This document shows, piece by piece, positions 62,302-64,000 of a DNA stretch of 64,000 nt; the first letter of the stretch is position 1; every line of letters starts with the position of its first letter. The notes below the pieces were generated by a model. It made no database searches and was not told the DNA's origin. It was given only the letters and a program-made list of their open reading frames with translations. The translations under genes were made by a program, and so were the position numbers. Source of the DNA: Clostridiales bacterium (lineage in GTDB: Bacteria > Bacillota > Clostridia > Lachnospirales > Lachnospiraceae); assembly GCA_012520645.1 (NCBI GenBank), contig JAAYNV010000028.1, positions 1 through 64,000 of the forward strand, given 5' to 3'.

Positions 62302-63411
62302 CTAAGCAAAAATTTCAATAATCTGCGCTTCATAATCTGCATCCTGTATATCCGCTACCAGCTCTCCACCCAGAAATTCATTATTATACTTATACGGAAC
62401 AGCTACACGTTCTCCCTGTCCCGCCAGAAACCATTCATACTCTAAATCAGCATGCCCGATATCTACTGCCTGAATCCCTTTCTTACAAAGATCATATGCA
62501 AGTACACCCGCACAAGGTCCCATGGCAATCAAAACCAGATCCTTCTCCTTTGCATTTTTAAGTACAGCTTCCAAAATCTCTCCATACCGGTCAAAGGAAT
62601 TCTCCGCTGGTCCCAATATTCTCCTGACAGACTCTACATTACTTAGGAAATCATTCTTCACACCGAATCTTGTCTTTGCGCCTTCTACCATAATAATATT
62701 GCGTTTTTCCCATATACTTTGCAGCTTTTTGAAACGCTTCGCCGGAGCATCCGTAAAACGGTCTTCATATAAAATATACGGTCTTGTAACATACGCATCA
62801 TAATAGATCCGATCCGTTTCCAACAGTTGTTCATGCAGTTTTCTTGTTTCCGGTGTCATATAACTGCGAATCCCCTGTGCCGCACCGTAACAATATCTAT
62901 CAAGCGATCCATAATTATCTGCAATTCCTATGAGCAAATCCTCCTGTCTGGAATGCAGCACCTCTTTCAGCCGGTCTGCGAGCTTCTCATCCACTTTTTG
63001 AAACTTTGCTCTCTCAATCCCCGCTATTATGGAAATTTCTCCATCTCCGAACCTCGCCAGAGACTTCCCCTTCTCTACAATTTCTCTGATCGCAACATCT
63101 CCGCTTACAATATTCGGATACCAGTATTTCTGTTCGCCCTTCCGTGGATCCTTCCACTCATACTCAAGGTTTTCTCTTTGTAAACGCGTTATTTTATATA
63201 AGGAAACCAGATCCTTCTGCAGGGAACTGATCGCATTCTGCTGATTTACGATCATATCCTGCATTCCTGTAAGCAGTCTGTGAATATCCGCCCTCCATTT
63301 TTCAAATGCCTCATCCTTTTGATTCCATGCATCCGCCTGTTGAAGAAGATATTCACACACTTCCGTAAGTTCGGTATCTTTCATGTTTTTCCTCCACATA
63401 AAAAAGGACAT
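62302..63411 (-). CDS. GT-D fold (DUF1792-like) glycosyltransferase
   Basis: KGKSLARFGDGEISIIAGIERAKFQKVDEKLADRLKEVL... typical DGE motif. Confidence 0.85.
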   Translation of the reverse strand: MSFFMWRKNMKDTELTEVCEYLLQQADAWNQKDEAFEKWRADIHRLLTGMQDMIVNQQNAISSLQKDLVSLYKITRLQRENLEYEWKDPRKGEQKYWYPNIVSGDVAIREIVEKGKSLARFGDGEISIIAGIERAKFQKVDEKLADRLKEVLHSRQEDLLIGIADNYGSLDRYCYGAAQGIRSYMTPETRKLHEQLLETDRIYYDAYVTRPYILYEDRFTDAPAKRFKKLQSIWEKRNIIMVEGAKTRFGVKNDFLSNVESVRRILGPAENSFDRYGEILEAVLKNAKEKDLVLIAMGPCAGVLAYDLCKKGIQAVDIGHADLEYEWFLAGQGERVAVPYKYNNEFLGGELVADIQDADYEAQIIEIFA

Positions 63412-63613
63412 TATGGCATGCCCTTAATGGTCGTCATAATGTCTTAGTTATAATTCTATGACTGTGCATCCATGCAGCTTTTTTGTTCATCCTAAACATT
63501 TATATATATATCGGCATTTCCTCTTAAAATCTTACTATATCCTGTAGCTTGTAATTGTTTTATTTTCAATTTTATCCTATAATAATCATAAAATTACTGA
63601 CCGGAGGTTGCTG

Positions 63614-64000
63614 ATGTATCCTTTATCCGCATGTATCATTGCAAAAAATGAAGAAAAAAATCTTGATAGCTGTCTGCGAAGTCTCAAAAATATTGTCTCT
63701 GAGATTGTTTTAGTAGATACCGGTTCTACCGATCATACGCAGGAGATTGCTGCCAAATACACTGATAAAATTTTTTCTTTTTGCTGGTGCAATGATTTTA
63801 GTGCCGCCCGCAATTATGCTGTCTCAAAAGCTTCCAATGACTGGATCATCAGCCTCGACTGCGACGAATACATGAAAGATTGTGATACCTCTGTGCTGGC
63901 TGATTTTTTATGTCCTGCCAATCAACAGACCATTGGTCAGTTTTCTTTACAGAATCTTCTTCCGAATGGTTCCCCGCAATCTGTGCAAACCGATATTGTT
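63614..64000 (+). CDS. GT2 family glycosyltransferase (partial, runs off right edge)
   Basis: ATG 63614 with GGAGG RBS: MYPLSACIIAKNEEKNLDSCLRSLKNIVSEIVLVDTGSTDHTQEIAAKYTDKIFSFCWCNDFSAARNYAVSKASNDWIISLDCDEYMKD. Confidence 0.92.
   Translation, partial: MYPLSACIIAKNEEKNLDSCLRSLKNIVSEIVLVDTGSTDHTQEIAAKYTDKIFSFCWCNDFSAARNYAVSKASNDWIISLDCDEYMKDCDTSVLADFLCPANQQTIGQFSLQNLLPNGSPQSVQTDIV

Overview
The window looks like a Lachnospiraceae/Clostridia-type chromosome. (1) ~1-4.8 kb is the end of an integrative mobilizable element: a MobA/MobL relaxase running off the left edge, a hairpin-rich oriT-like region, a RepA-like AAA ATPase, a tyrosine integrase, an Xis-like protein and an XRE regulator. (2) ~4.8-8.8 kb, between that element and tuf, is the most interesting cargo. 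It holds a four-gene overlapping operon: a small Gly-tail protein, a PfkB-kinase/nucleoside-deoxyribosyltransferase fusion, a QueC-like PP-loop enzyme, and an OGG-like HhH-GPD glycosylase. Next to it is a MazF/PemK-like gene directly preceded by a ~146-nt, five-hairpin ncRNA gene with its own consensus promoter and terminator, an arrangement like type III toxin-antitoxin systems. The operon shares parts with type IV CBASS (QueC + OGG) and Qat (QueC + a Gly-N-terminal partner) but lacks their CD-NTase, TGT, ATPase and TatD components, so it may be an undescribed nucleobase-related defence system. (3) 9-38.2 kb is the str/rpo/ribosomal-protein superoperon (tuf, fusA, rpsG, rpsL, rpoC, rpoB, rplL, rplJ, rplA, rplK, nusG, secE, rpmG). 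It is interrupted by a GT2 gene and by a ~12-kb cellulose-like exopolysaccharide cluster between rplA and rplJ. (4) 38.5-43.4 kb has a FliD-like gene, an acyl-CoA carboxylase subunit, glf and an XRE gene. (5) 43.5-49.8 kb is a lic-like phosphocholine locus flanked by decayed genes. (6) 49.8-64 kb is a glycan biosynthesis island (GTs, CDP-glucose pathway, adenylation enzyme + ACP, radical SAM, FkbM methyltransferases). Most other entries in the ORF track are antisense shadows of real genes.
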